Assembly (NCBI GenBank): GCA_902518355.1
Contig: CABYFY010000006.1
Location: 1-64,000 of the forward strand
Length of the DNA stretch: 64,000 bases
Source of the DNA: an uncultured Bacteroidota bacterium
GTDB taxonomy: Bacteria > Bacteroidota > Bacteroidia > Flavobacteriales > Flavobacteriaceae
Reading direction: 5' to 3'
Part shown: positions 49,291 to 59,872 of the stretch, one piece after another
How positions within the stretch are numbered: position 1 is the first letter of the stretch
Layout: each line of letters begins with the position of its first letter
Notes under the pieces: model-generated
Databases searched by the model: none
Seen by the model: only the letters and a program-made list of their open reading frames with translations
Told to the model about the DNA's origin: nothing
Program-made: the position numbers and the translations under genes

Positions 49291-50071
49291 AAGAATAACA
49301 AGCTTAGATAATAAAGAAATTAAAAATATAATTCGACTTACAAATAAATCTAGATTAAGAAATGAATCTAAATTATTTGTTGTCGAAGGTTTAAGAGAGC
49401 TAAGAATGGCAAATTCAAATAGCTTCAATATTAAAAAGTTGTTTTGCAATACAAATATTGCTAACCTTGAATCTGTTAAATCTGAATTTAAATCTGAAAT
49501 AATTGAGGTTAATAACGAGGTGTATTCTAAAATAAGTTTTAGAAATACAACCGAAGGGCTTGTTGGTATTTTGGAACAGAAAGATGAAAAAATTGAGTTA
49601 TTACCAAAAAAAAATAATCTGGTAATTATTCTTGACGGAGTTGAAAAACCTGGGAATATTGGTGCCATTTTGAGAAGTTGTGATGCTGCTAAGGTTGATC
49701 TCATTATAATTAATAATCAAAAATGTGACTTATATAACCCAAATGTTATAAGATCTAGTTTAGGTACAATCTTTTCACAAAAAATAATTATTGATGATTA
49801 TGAGTCCACATATAATTTTTTAAAGAAAAACAATTTAAATGTTTATGCCACTTCGTTAAATGGGGAAAAAAATATTGATAAAATCAATTATAATAAATCC
49901 TGCGCTGTAGTTGTAGGGTCAGAAAACTTAGGAATATCAAAATTCTGGGACACAAAATCTGATGAATTAATCAAAATTCCGATGCTTGGATCAATTGATT
50001 CGCTTAATGTGTCTGTTTCTGCCGCAATTGTTTTATATGAGATAAATAGACAGAATGACTTTAATAGATAA
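49283..50071 (+). CDS. TrmH/SpoU family RNA methyltransferase
   Basis: FVVEGLRELRMA; ILDGVEKPGNIGAILRSCDAA; VVGSENLGISKFW; IPMLGSIDSLNVSVSAAIVLYE. Confidence 0.93.
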   Translation: MSKRITSLDNKEIKNIIRLTNKSRLRNESKLFVVEGLRELRMANSNSFNIKKLFCNTNIANLESVKSEFKSEIIEVNNEVYSKISFRNTTEGLVGILEQKDEKIELLPKKNNLVIILDGVEKPGNIGAILRSCDAAKVDLIIINNQKCDLYNPNVIRSSLGTIFSQKIIIDDYESTYNFLKKNNLNVYATSLNGEKNIDKINYNKSCAVVVGSENLGISKFWDTKSDELIKIPMLGSIDSLNVSVSAAIVLYEINRQNDFNR

Positions 50072-50130
50072 GTTCTTAAATATTATATAAAGAAATTGTC
50101 TATTAACCTTCTTTATGCTAATTTTAAGAT

Positions 50131-52350
50131 ATGCCTATTCATGATATCGAAATAGAAAAAAAAGCATTAGCTAAGGAATATAAGGAGCTTTTAAGAATTA
50201 GCTACCAGTCACTCAGCAAAGATGATAAAAAATTAATTCGAAAAGCCTTTGATTATGCTGTTGACGCTCATCAGCACCAAAGAAGAAAATCAGGTGAAGC
50301 TTATATTTTCCACCCCATAGCTGTTGCCAAAATTGTTGCATCTGAAATTGGACTTGATGCTGTTTCAATTGCATCTGCTCTCATTCACGATGTTGTTGAA
50401 GATAATAATGATCACACATTGGAACGAATCCAAAAAGAATTTGGAGATAAAATTGCGAAAATTGTTGATGGATTAACCAAGATAGGTAAACTTAATACGA
50501 AAGGATATTCAGATGTTTCAATTCAGGCAGAAAATTACAGAAAAATGTTACTTACCCTTAATGAAGATGTAAGGGTAATAATAATTAAAATTGCTGACAG
50601 GCTTCACAATATGCAAACTCTTGGCAGTATGCCTTATGAAAAACAGATCCAAAAAGCATCAGAAACCTTATATATTTATGCTCCACTTGCACATAGAATC
50701 GGGTTATATAATATTAAAACAGAATTGGAAGATTTAGGCTTAAAATATACCGATCCCGATACTTATGATGAAATATCAAAAAAACTAATTGAAAGTAAAA
50801 AAGACCAGGATGAGTATATCGATAAGTTTAATTCAATAATTAGTTCAACATTAACAAAAGAAAAACTTAAATACAATATTAAAGGCAGAACAAAGTCAAT
50901 CTTTTCAATAAATAATAAAATGATAAGACAAGGGATTTCCTTTGAGGAAGTCTATGATAAATTTGCCGTTAGAATTGTTTATAAGTCAAAACCAGAAAAA
51001 GAGAAATTTATTGCATGGAAAATATATTCGATAATCACTGATAATTTCACTCCTAATCCAACGAGATTAAGGGACTGGATATCAGCACCAAAATCAACTG
51101 GATACGAAGCACTACACATAACTGTTGTAGGTCCTAAGAGCAAATGGGTTGAAGTTCAAATCAGAAGTGAGAGGATGGATGAAATTGCAGAAAAGGGATA
51201 TGCAGCTCATTATAAATACAAACAAAAAGATGATACAAATGACAATTTAGACTCTTGGATTAATAAATTACAAGAAGCACTTGAAAACTCTGAAACAAAT
51301 GCAGTAGATTTTGTTGAACAATTCAAATTGAATTTATATTCAAAAGAAATTTTTGTGTTCACACCAACCGGAGATTTAAAATCTCTACCAAAGGGTGCAA
51401 CTCCTCTAGATTTTGCGTTTGCTATTCATACTGAAGTTGGATTAAAAACAAGAGGTGCAAAAGTTAATGGAAAACTAGTCCCTTTAAATAAAGAATTATC
51501 TAGTGGAGACAGAGTTGAAATTTTAACTTCTGACAAAATTAAGCCAAGCGCAAACTGGTTAGACTATGCAACAACCGCCAGAGCGAAATCAAAGATTAAG
51601 TCCACATTAAATGAAGAAAAGAAACTACTTGCTGATGAGGGTAAACAGATACTAAAAAGAAAACTAAAGCATTTAAAAATTAATTTTAGTGACAGTATTA
51701 TAACTGAGCTTCAAAAATATTTTAAACTTAATACCAGTCAGGATCTATTTTACCGAGTTGGAATAAATACCATAGATAACGAGAAATTAAAAAAATTCGT
51801 TTCTTCAAGGAGTAATAAATTCATAAGCTATATAAGAAAAAAGATTTCAAGAGGCAGTGATGTTAAAATTGATGAAAAAAATCAAGATGAAATAACTTCA
51901 AAATATGATTTACTAGTTTTTGGAAATGATGAAGAAAAACTTGATTATAAAAATGCTCCTTGCTGCAACCCAATTCCTGGTGATAAGGTGTTTGGATTCA
52001 TAACAATAAATGACGGTATTAAGGTTCATAAAAAGAATTGCCCTAATTCACTAAGCCTGCAATCAAATTATGACTACAGAATAATAAAAGCAAAATGGAT
52101 TGATTCATCCCAAGAAAAATTTACAGTTCAAATTAATATTACAGGAATTGACAAATTGGGATTGTTAAATAATATAACAAAAGTCATTTCAGAAAATATG
52201 AATATTAATATGAAAAGGCTTAATTTTGAAACAGCTGGAAATACGTTTGTAGGCAATATAATTATTTCCGTCAAATCAAATGTTGAGGTAAATAATCTCA
52301 TAAAAAAACTAAAAGTTTTGAATGGAATTGACAAAATCAAAAGAACATAA
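50131..52350 (+). CDS. RelA/SpoT bifunctional (p)ppGpp synthetase/hydrolase
   Basis: HD domain HQHQRRKSGEAYIFHPIAVAKI...LIHDVVED...DRLHNMQTLGSMP; synthetase RDWISAPKSTGYEALHITV; TGS and ACT domains. Confidence 0.96.
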   Translation: MPIHDIEIEKKALAKEYKELLRISYQSLSKDDKKLIRKAFDYAVDAHQHQRRKSGEAYIFHPIAVAKIVASEIGLDAVSIASALIHDVVEDNNDHTLERIQKEFGDKIAKIVDGLTKIGKLNTKGYSDVSIQAENYRKMLLTLNEDVRVIIIKIADRLHNMQTLGSMPYEKQIQKASETLYIYAPLAHRIGLYNIKTELEDLGLKYTDPDTYDEISKKLIESKKDQDEYIDKFNSIISSTLTKEKLKYNIKGRTKSIFSINNKMIRQGISFEEVYDKFAVRIVYKSKPEKEKFIAWKIYSIITDNFTPNPTRLRDWISAPKSTGYEALHITVVGPKSKWVEVQIRSERMDEIAEKGYAAHYKYKQKDDTNDNLDSWINKLQEALENSETNAVDFVEQFKLNLYSKEIFVFTPTGDLKSLPKGATPLDFAFAIHTEVGLKTRGAKVNGKLVPLNKELSSGDRVEILTSDKIKPSANWLDYATTARAKSKIKSTLNEEKKLLADEGKQILKRKLKHLKINFSDSIITELQKYFKLNTSQDLFYRVGINTIDNEKLKKFVSSRSNKFISYIRKKISRGSDVKIDEKNQDEITSKYDLLVFGNDEEKLDYKNAPCCNPIPGDKVFGFITINDGIKVHKKNCPNSLSLQSNYDYRIIKAKWIDSSQEKFTVQINITGIDKLGLLNNITKVISENMNINMKRLNFETAGNTFVGNIIISVKSNVEVNNLIKKLKVLNGIDKIKRT

Positions 52351-52366
52351 ATAGTGTTAATTAACT

Positions 52367-52825
52367 ATGTCAGATAATATAAATAATCAAAACACTGTAA
52401 AGGATGTATTTACAGAATTTTTAGAAAAAAAAGGTTATCGAAAAACGCCTGAAAGATATGCAATCTTAAAAGAGGTTTATGAGACCAAATTTCATTTTGA
52501 TATTGAATCATTATATGTCAAGATGAAGAATAAAAAATACAGAGTTTCCAGAGCAACTCTTTATAATACTATAGAACTTCTACTTGAATGTTCTTTAGTT
52601 CGCAAACATCAGTTTTCAAATGACCATCAAGCATCATATGAAAAATGTTACTTTAACAATCAACATGATCACCTGATTATTAGTAACTCTGGTGAGGTAA
52701 TTGAATTTTGTGATCCAAGAATAAATACAATTAAACAAACGATAGAGGAGGTTTTTGATGTTACTATTGATAGTCATTCATTGTACTTCTATGGAAAAAA
52801 AAATAAAAAAAATAAATGGCCGTAG
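52367..52825 (+). CDS. Fur family transcriptional regulator
   Basis: [52 protein letters not shown]...[17 protein letters not shown]. Confidence 0.92.
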   Translation: MSDNINNQNTVKDVFTEFLEKKGYRKTPERYAILKEVYETKFHFDIESLYVKMKNKKYRVSRATLYNTIELLLECSLVRKHQFSNDHQASYEKCYFNNQHDHLIISNSGEVIEFCDPRINTIKQTIEEVFDVTIDSHSLYFYGKKNKKNKWP

Positions 52826-54087
52826 ACTTGTTATTAGGACTCCAATGGGGTGATGAAGGAAAAGGTAAAATTGTTGATGTATTAACATCTAATTACGATA
52901 TAATTGCTAGATTTCAGGGTGGGCCAAATGCTGGTCACACTCTCGTATTCAATGATAAGAAATATGTTTTACATACCATTCCTTCTGGAATATTTCACAA
53001 TGACAAAATTAATTTAATAGGAAATGGAGTTGTAATAGACCCAGTAATATTGAATAAAGAAATTGAAAATATCAAAAAAGAAAATGTTGATATAAGTAAA
53101 ACTTTATTTATTTCAAGAAAAGCACATTTAATTCTTCCTACACACAGACTTCTTGATGCAGCCAGTGAAAAATCAAAAGGGAAAAATAAAATCGGTTCTA
53201 CTCTAAAAGGAATAGGACCTACATATATGGACAAAACCGGAAGAAATGGTTTTAGAGTTGGTGATTTAGAGAGTAAAAACTGGAAAATAAAGTATTACGA
53301 TCTATCAAAAAAACATCAACAATTGATTGATTTTTATAATGTTGAGCTTGATTTTAGTTTGGAAGATTTAGAGTCAGAGTTTTTTGAGGCTATTGAAAAA
53401 CTTAAAAAAATAAATTTTGTAGACTCTGAAAATTTATTATTTGAATCACAGGATAAAAATAAATCAATTCTTGCTGAAGGAGCTCAGGGTTCTCTATTAG
53501 ATATTGATTTTGGTACTTATCCATATGTTACATCCTCTAATACAACTGCAGCCGGTGCTTGTACAGGTTTGGGAATATCCCCAAATTCTATCAATGATGT
53601 CTTTGGAATTTTTAAAGCCTATACAACAAGAGTTGGATCAGGCCCGTTTCCAACCGAATTATTTGATGATTATGGCAAAACAATGAGTAAAGTTGGTAAT
53701 GAATTTGGAGCTACAACTGGAAGGCCAAGAAGGTGTGGATGGTTAGATTTAGTTGCTCTTAAATATGCCTGTAGAATTAACGGAGTTACCAAGCTTATGA
53801 TGATGAAAACCGATGTTTTAAGTGGTTTTGATAAAATACTAGTATGTACAAAATACAAATATAGAGGGGAAACAATAGAGAATTTACCCTATAATCTTTC
53901 TGAAGAATCTCTTGAACCAGTTTATGAAGAGTTTCAGGGATGGTCTGAGGATTTAAGAGAGCTTAAATCTGCAGATAATTTACCCAAAAGTTTGAATAAA
54001 TATATCGATTTTTTGGAATCTGAATTAAATATACCTATTGTTATTGTTTCTGTCGGACCTGACAGGAAAGAAACACTTTTTAGATAG
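52816..54087 (+). CDS. purA: Adenylosuccinate synthase
   Basis: [58 protein letters not shown]. Confidence 0.98.
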   Translation: MAVDLLLGLQWGDEGKGKIVDVLTSNYDIIARFQGGPNAGHTLVFNDKKYVLHTIPSGIFHNDKINLIGNGVVIDPVILNKEIENIKKENVDISKTLFISRKAHLILPTHRLLDAASEKSKGKNKIGSTLKGIGPTYMDKTGRNGFRVGDLESKNWKIKYYDLSKKHQQLIDFYNVELDFSLEDLESEFFEAIEKLKKINFVDSENLLFESQDKNKSILAEGAQGSLLDIDFGTYPYVTSSNTTAAGACTGLGISPNSINDVFGIFKAYTTRVGSGPFPTELFDDYGKTMSKVGNEFGATTGRPRRCGWLDLVALKYACRINGVTKLMMMKTDVLSGFDKILVCTKYKYRGETIENLPYNLSEESLEPVYEEFQGWSEDLRELKSADNLPKSLNKYIDFLESELNIPIVIVSVGPDRKETLFR

Positions 54088-54091
54088 TAAG

Positions 54092-55699
54092 GTGAAAAAA
54101 AAATTCTTTTTAGTTTCTGTAATTCTTTTGGTTTTTTGTTTTTACACAAAAATCCTTGCACAAGAAAAAACAAAAATAAAAATTGAAAGAGCTGGATTCT
54201 TTGAAAAAGATAAAAATAAATTTCCTGACGCATCAGTCTTAACAAGAGATAAAGACCAAAAAGTACTTATTTCACATGATGGTGTATTGATGACATGTAA
54301 TCAAGCATTTTTTTACGAAGAAAGAAATTTTATTGAGGCTTTTGGTGAAGTTTCATTGAAACAAGGAGATACGCTAGATTTAAAGGCCAATTATCTTGAG
54401 TATAACGGCGACACTAAATTAGTTTTTGCTAGCGGAAATGTTATTCTTAATGAACCAGAGTCAGAGCTTTATACTGAAACGTTATATTTTGACAGAAAGA
54501 AGCAGGAAGCATTTTATAATGAAAAAGGTAAATTGATTAGAACCTTAACCGATACAATATTTAGTGACAGGGGTACTTTTTTTGCCAATGAAAAAAAATA
54601 TCGATTTGAAAAAAATGTTGACTTAAGAACGCCGAAGTATAATATTTACTCAGATATATTGAACTATTTTACCGAAACAGGGAAATCATATTTTTCAGGA
54701 CCTACTGATATTATCACCGATGACTCAAAAATATATTGTGAAATCGGGTATTATGACACAACTAATGATAATGGATACTTTATTAAAAATTCAAAAATTG
54801 ATTTCGAAGAATACGTGATTAACGGGGACAGTATTTACTTTGATAAATCAACAAATTATGCATCTGCAACTAATAACATTAAAATTCTTGATACAATAAA
54901 TAAAACTTTGACCACTGGACACTATGCTGAAATTCATAGAAGTGTGGATTCAATGTTTATTAAAAAAAGAGCTTTAATTGCGTCATTCAAAGAAAGGGAT
55001 ACAACCTACATACATGGTGAATCAATTATAATAACTGGAAAAGAGAATGAACAAATTATTAGGGCTTTTATGAATGGTAAAATTTTAAGAAATAATCTTA
55101 GTGGAAAATGCGATTCAATACACTTCAATCAAATGACAGGAATTGCCCAATTAATTAATAAAGAAAATATAATCAATAGCAGGTCTAGAAAAACAAAAAA
55201 GCCGATTTTATGGAATAATAGAAGTCAAATCACTGGGGATTCTATTCACATTAAATTTAATAACGAGGATGAAGTTATAGATTCCCTTTTTGTCTTTAAT
55301 AATGCATTTATCATTGAAAAGGATACAATGGAATTAGGATTTAATCAAATTTCGGGTAAAAGACTTAACGGAAATTTTATTGACGGAAAATTAAATGAGG
55401 TAGATATTATAAAAAATGCAGAGTCAATTTACTATTTAAGAAACTCAGAAAATGAGTTGATTGGCATTGACAAATCAAAGTCAGCTAAGATTAAAATATT
55501 TATTTCAGATCAAAATATTGATACTTTCACTAAAATAAATCAAATTGATGGAAAGGTATATCCAGAAGATGAATTCAATGAAAATGATAAATTACTTAAA
55601 GGGTTTTATTTTAGAGAAGACGAAATTATAAGATCAATTGATGACCTATTTTTAGAGGATAAAAAGTTCAAATTGACAAAAATTAAAAGTTTAGAATAA
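54092..55699 (+). CDS. OstA/LptA-like LPS transport protein
   Basis: Signal peptide, then AFGEVSLKQGDTLDLKANYLEYNGDTKLVFASGNVIL repeats. In-frame GTG at 54092 preferred over the ORF-track start inside purA. Confidence 0.88.
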   Translation: MKKKFFLVSVILLVFCFYTKILAQEKTKIKIERAGFFEKDKNKFPDASVLTRDKDQKVLISHDGVLMTCNQAFFYEERNFIEAFGEVSLKQGDTLDLKANYLEYNGDTKLVFASGNVILNEPESELYTETLYFDRKKQEAFYNEKGKLIRTLTDTIFSDRGTFFANEKKYRFEKNVDLRTPKYNIYSDILNYFTETGKSYFSGPTDIITDDSKIYCEIGYYDTTNDNGYFIKNSKIDFEEYVINGDSIYFDKSTNYASATNNIKILDTINKTLTTGHYAEIHRSVDSMFIKKRALIASFKERDTTYIHGESIIITGKENEQIIRAFMNGKILRNNLSGKCDSIHFNQMTGIAQLINKENIINSRSRKTKKPILWNNRSQITGDSIHIKFNNEDEVIDSLFVFNNAFIIEKDTMELGFNQISGKRLNGNFIDGKLNEVDIIKNAESIYYLRNSENELIGIDKSKSAKIKIFISDQNIDTFTKINQIDGKVYPEDEFNENDKLLKGFYFREDEIIRSIDDLFLEDKKFKLTKIKSLE

Positions 55700-55708
55700 A
55701 AATTTATC

Positions 55709-56884
55709 ATTTCAGAGTTTAAAAAATATCAAGCACAAACCACACCGTTCCCTTTGATGATTGAGGTTTCAAAGGCAAAGGGTAGCTATATATATGACCA
55801 CAAAAATAAAAGATACTTAGACTTTGTTGCTGGAGTTTCCGCTTGCAGTGTTGGACATTGTAATAAAGAAGTTATAAATGCCATTAAAGATCAATCTGAG
55901 ATGTATATGCATGTAATGGTATACGGTGAATTTGTTACAAAACCTTCATTAGAATTAGCAAAATTATTAGCCAAGAACCTCCCTAATAGCCTTAACTGTA
56001 CATACTTTACTAATTCAGGTACAGAAGCATTAGAGGGGTCCATGAAATTAGCAAGAAGATTTACTGGAAGAAAAAAAATTATTGCTGCAAAAAATGCATA
56101 TCATGGAAGTACTATGGGTGCTCTTACTTTAATGGGTCTAGAGGAAAGAAAAAAACCATTTGCTCCGCTAATTCCTGAAGTTGATTTTATCAATTATAAT
56201 TCATTTGAGGATATTAATAAAATCGATAGTCAAACTTCATGTGTTGTGTTAGAAACAATTCAAGGAAGTGCAGGCTTTATTTTGCCTAAAGACGGGTATC
56301 TAGGAGCGGTTAAAAAAAAATGTGAAGATGTTGGTGCATTATTAATTTTAGATGAGATTCAGACAGGTATAGGTAGGACTGGTAAATTGTTTGGGTTTGA
56401 AAATTTTGATTGTATCCCAGATGTAATTGTTTATGGAAAAGGATTGGGCGGTGGTATCCCTATTGGAGCATTTACAAGCTGTAAAAAATTAATGGATAGC
56501 CTACACATAAATCCCATACTGGGTCACATAACAACATTTGGAGGCAACCCCGTGATAACGGCTGCAGCTCTTCAAACATTAAAAATTGTATTAAATACAA
56601 AACTATCCGAAAAATCAAGAGAAAAAGAAACAATATTCAGAAAAAAATTAAATCACAAACTAATTAAAGAAATTAGAGGAGTTGGTTTAATGCTCTGTTT
56701 GATAATGACTAATGCAGAAATTGCTAACAGGTTAGTTTTGGAAGCAAAGGATCAAGGATTAATTCTATTTTGGCTTCTAATAGAAAAAAGAGCAGTAAGA
56801 ATTACCCCACCCCTAACAATTTCAAAAAAAGAAATTGAAGATGGATGTAATATTATTTTAAATATTCTTGACTCTATTCAGTAG
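55709..56884 (+). CDS. Class III (acetylornithine-type) aminotransferase; apparent ATT/ATC start
   Basis: DFVAGVSACSVGHC; FTNSGTEALEGSMKLAR; LILDEIQTGIGRTGKLFGFE; GKGLGGGIPIGAF; TFGGNPV. ORF track starts at TTG 55754, but ISEFKKYQAQTTPFP upstream appears to be coding. Confidence 0.85.
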   Translation: MSEFKKYQAQTTPFPLMIEVSKAKGSYIYDHKNKRYLDFVAGVSACSVGHCNKEVINAIKDQSEMYMHVMVYGEFVTKPSLELAKLLAKNLPNSLNCTYFTNSGTEALEGSMKLARRFTGRKKIIAAKNAYHGSTMGALTLMGLEERKKPFAPLIPEVDFINYNSFEDINKIDSQTSCVVLETIQGSAGFILPKDGYLGAVKKKCEDVGALLILDEIQTGIGRTGKLFGFENFDCIPDVIVYGKGLGGGIPIGAFTSCKKLMDSLHINPILGHITTFGGNPVITAAALQTLKIVLNTKLSEKSREKETIFRKKLNHKLIKEIRGVGLMLCLIMTNAEIANRLVLEAKDQGLILFWLLIEKRAVRITPPLTISKKEIEDGCNIILNILDSIQ

Positions 56885-56971
56885 GTGTTAATTAGTTTGT
56901 TAAGAAGTTTAAAATTCATTGACTGATTTTAAAACAAATCATATTTATTTTTAATAAAAAGATGATCTGAG

Positions 56972-58030
56972 ATGGATAATGTTAATGACATAAACTTTTC
57001 AATAAGTAGGTTTGAAAAAATGGTCAAAGAAAATTCTGTTCTTTTCTTTGACTCTCTAGAGTTCGAAAAAATCATTTCATATTATTTAGATACCGGAAAA
57101 CTTACATTAGCAAAAAAAGCTCTGAAGCTTTCATTAAGCCAACATCCCTCAAACACTAATTTGTCTCTTTATGAAATTGAGATTTTTATTCAAGAAGACA
57201 AACTTAAAAATGCTCTTGACTTGGTGAACTCAATTTTAATGATTGAAGCCAATAACTATGAAGCTATAATTTTAAAATCAAGCATACTTTCTAAGCAAAA
57301 AAAACATAATAAGTCTATCTCTTTACTCAAAACCATAATCGATGATTATGAAAATAAGTCAGAATTATTTTATCAGATAGGAATTGAATATCTATTTATT
57401 GAAAACTATACAAAATCTAATTATTATTTTAAGAAAAGCCTTAATTATGATTATTTAGATCACAGCGCACTATATAATATTCTCTATTGCTATGAAATGA
57501 TTAAAGATTCTAACGGTCTAATATTATTTTTGAAAGAATACCTTTCAAAAAACCCGTATAATGAAATTGGTTGGCATAATTTAGGTAAAAGCTATATAAA
57601 AAATAAAATGTATGATGAGGCTATTGCTTCATTTGACTATGCGATATTTTCAGATGATACATTTACAAGCCCATATATCGACAAGGGTAAGTTGTTAGAG
57701 AAAATGAAAAAATATGATGAAGCTATTAATAACTATAAGGAAATTATAAGTATAAATCCAAATTCCTCCTATGCCCTATTTAGGATAGCATTTTGTTATG
57801 AAAAAAAGTATGACTACAGTAATTCTCTAAACTACTATTTTAAATGCATCAATGAAGATCCAAATATGGATAAAGCTTTTTTTAGGCTGTCAATGTTCTA
57901 TTATAGGGAAAACAAGTTTAAAAGAGCTAAAGAATATATCGAGAAAGCAATTAAGCTAAACCAAGAAAAATCCAAATACTGGAAAATATATTTAAACTGT
58001 TTATCTAAAACTTCAACAAAAAATTACTAG
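56972..58030 (+). CDS. TPR repeat protein
   Basis: Multiple TPR units, e.g. GWHNLGKSYIKNKMYDEAIASFDYAIFSDD and PYIDKGKLLEKMKKYDEAINNYKEIISINPNS. Confidence 0.85.
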   Translation: MDNVNDINFSISRFEKMVKENSVLFFDSLEFEKIISYYLDTGKLTLAKKALKLSLSQHPSNTNLSLYEIEIFIQEDKLKNALDLVNSILMIEANNYEAIILKSSILSKQKKHNKSISLLKTIIDDYENKSELFYQIGIEYLFIENYTKSNYYFKKSLNYDYLDHSALYNILYCYEMIKDSNGLILFLKEYLSKNPYNEIGWHNLGKSYIKNKMYDEAIASFDYAIFSDDTFTSPYIDKGKLLEKMKKYDEAINNYKEIISINPNSSYALFRIAFCYEKKYDYSNSLNYYFKCINEDPNMDKAFFRLSMFYYRENKFKRAKEYIEKAIKLNQEKSKYWKIYLNCLSKTSTKNY

Positions 58031-58052
58031 TTTAACACACTAGAAATTTAAT

Positions 58053-58913
58053 ATGCGAAGTAGAAATACATTTGATTTTATAAAGTTATTTTTTAAGGGT
58101 GTTTTCATGGGTATAGCAGATGCAATGCCTGGTGTTTCAGGTGGAACGATAGCTCTGTTGGTTGGAATCTATGAAGAACTAATTAAGTCAATTAGTGAAC
58201 TAAATATTAGTCTTTTTTCTGAGTTGAAAAAAAATGGTTTTAACTCTTTTTGGAAAAAATTAAATGGAAACTTTTTATTGGTCCTTTCTTTAGGAATTGG
58301 AATTAGCTTAATCTCTTTTGTCAAAATTTCAGCAAATTTACTTGAAAACTTTCCTTTGTATATATGGTCGTTTTTTTTAGGATTAATATTTGCAACAATA
58401 TATGTTATTTATAAAATGATAAACCATTGGTCTGTAGTAAGTTTATTTTTTTTAGTTATATCAATATTGTTTTCTTTATTTCTCTCATCTTTTTCAATTT
58501 ATGAAACTACTGAAATAAGTTTATTATTTATTTTATTTTCTGGCATAATTGCCTCATCGGCAATGATTTTACCAGGAATATCCGGATCTTTAATTCTTGT
58601 AATTTTAGGGGTTTATGCATATTTAATTAAGTCTATTGATAATTTAGAATTCATCGTAATATTTACCTTTATTTTGGGTGCAATAATCGGATTGTTAGGT
58701 TTTAGCAGAATTCTAAAATATCTTTTTAAAAATCACAGAAACGTTACCTACACTATTATGCTAGGATTAGTCATTGGCTCAATTGAAAAGGTATGGCCAT
58801 GGAATAAAAGTTTTTCTGTGGAGTTATCAAATCTTAATTTATCACTCTCTGTTTCTCTTGTAATTTTAGGTTTTATCATAGTTTTTCTATTAGAAAAAAC
58901 AAAAAATATCTAA
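58053..58913 (+). CDS. DUF368 (PopT-like) membrane protein (1)
   Basis: GVFMGIADAMPGVSGGTIALLVGIYEELI; SSAMILPGISGSLILVILGVY. Confidence 0.92.
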   Translation: MRSRNTFDFIKLFFKGVFMGIADAMPGVSGGTIALLVGIYEELIKSISELNISLFSELKKNGFNSFWKKLNGNFLLVLSLGIGISLISFVKISANLLENFPLYIWSFFLGLIFATIYVIYKMINHWSVVSLFFLVISILFSLFLSSFSIYETTEISLLFILFSGIIASSAMILPGISGSLILVILGVYAYLIKSIDNLEFIVIFTFILGAIIGLLGFSRILKYLFKNHRNVTYTIMLGLVIGSIEKVWPWNKSFSVELSNLNLSLSVSLVILGFIIVFLLEKTKNI

Positions 58914-59872
58914 TGACAGATAAAAATTCAATATCTAATTATTTGAAAATTCTGATTAATGGTATATTGATGGGAACTGCAAACAAGATTCCAGGAGTTT
59001 CAGGTGGTTTAGTGGCTATTGCTATTGGTTTTTATGAAGAATTAATCTTTAGTTTAAAAAGATTTGATAAAACAGCTTTAAAATTTTTAATAAAGGCTAA
59101 ATTCAAAGATTTTTTCAAATATGTCAATGGCAAATTTTTAGTCCTTATTCTTTCAGGAATAGTGATTAGCTACTTTTCTACATCGAAGATATTAGACCTT
59201 CTGTTAAATAATTTTGAAATATATGTTTGGAGTTTATTTTTTGGATTAGTTATTGGAACTATTTTTCATCTAAGAACAATTATTGAACTTAAAAACTTTA
59301 AAAATATTTGTTTCATAATTATAGGAACTTCAATTGGTATTCTTTTGAGTTTAGCAGATCCAGCACAGGAAAATGACAATTTATATTTTGTTTTTATTTG
59401 TGGGATAATAAGTGTAAGTGGAATGATATTACCAGGCCTTTCTGGATCCTTCCTTCTTATGCTGCTGGGAAACTATGTGTTACTATTGGTAGATTCAGTT
59501 AATGCTTTATACGATGGCATAAATGAAATAATCAGAGGAGACTTTTCAAACTTATTAAGCCAAGACCGTATCAATTATATAAAAGTATTATCAGTATTCA
59601 CTCTGGGTTCTATAACTGGGCTTATTACATTGTCAAAAATTCTTAGTTATCTTTTAAGTAAATTCAACCAACTTTGTAATTCTATCATATTTGGTTTTAT
59701 AATTGGATCTTTAGGGGTAATTTGGCCTTGGAAGTCAACTTTGAGTATTGAAAACGAATATAAAATAGTAAGGTATTTACCAGAAATTAATTTTGAAACT
59801 TTTTATGCCATTATATTTATATTTTTTGGAATAGCATTGGTTGTGTTTTTAAGTAGTTATGAAAAAAAATAG
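58913..59872 (+). CDS. DUF368 (PopT-like) membrane protein (2)
   Basis: GILMGTANKIPGVSGGLVAIAIGFYEELI; SGMILPGLSGSFLLMLLGNY; TAATG overlap with copy 1. Confidence 0.92.
   Translation: MTDKNSISNYLKILINGILMGTANKIPGVSGGLVAIAIGFYEELIFSLKRFDKTALKFLIKAKFKDFFKYVNGKFLVLILSGIVISYFSTSKILDLLLNNFEIYVWSLFFGLVIGTIFHLRTIIELKNFKNICFIIIGTSIGILLSLADPAQENDNLYFVFICGIISVSGMILPGLSGSFLLMLLGNYVLLLVDSVNALYDGINEIIRGDFSNLLSQDRINYIKVLSVFTLGSITGLITLSKILSYLLSKFNQLCNSIIFGFIIGSLGVIWPWKSTLSIENEYKIVRYLPEINFETFYAIIFIFFGIALVVFLSSYEKK

Noticed and set aside
49261-49704. 147-aa antisense ORF over the TrmH-family methyltransferase gene
   Set aside because: Fully opposite a well-supported CDS; low-complexity Leu/Ser/Ile composition typical of antisense of AT-rich coding sequence.
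58020-58040. CTAG...CTAG short inverted repeat after the TPR gene, considered as a terminator
   Set aside because: Only a 4-bp stem and no T tract.
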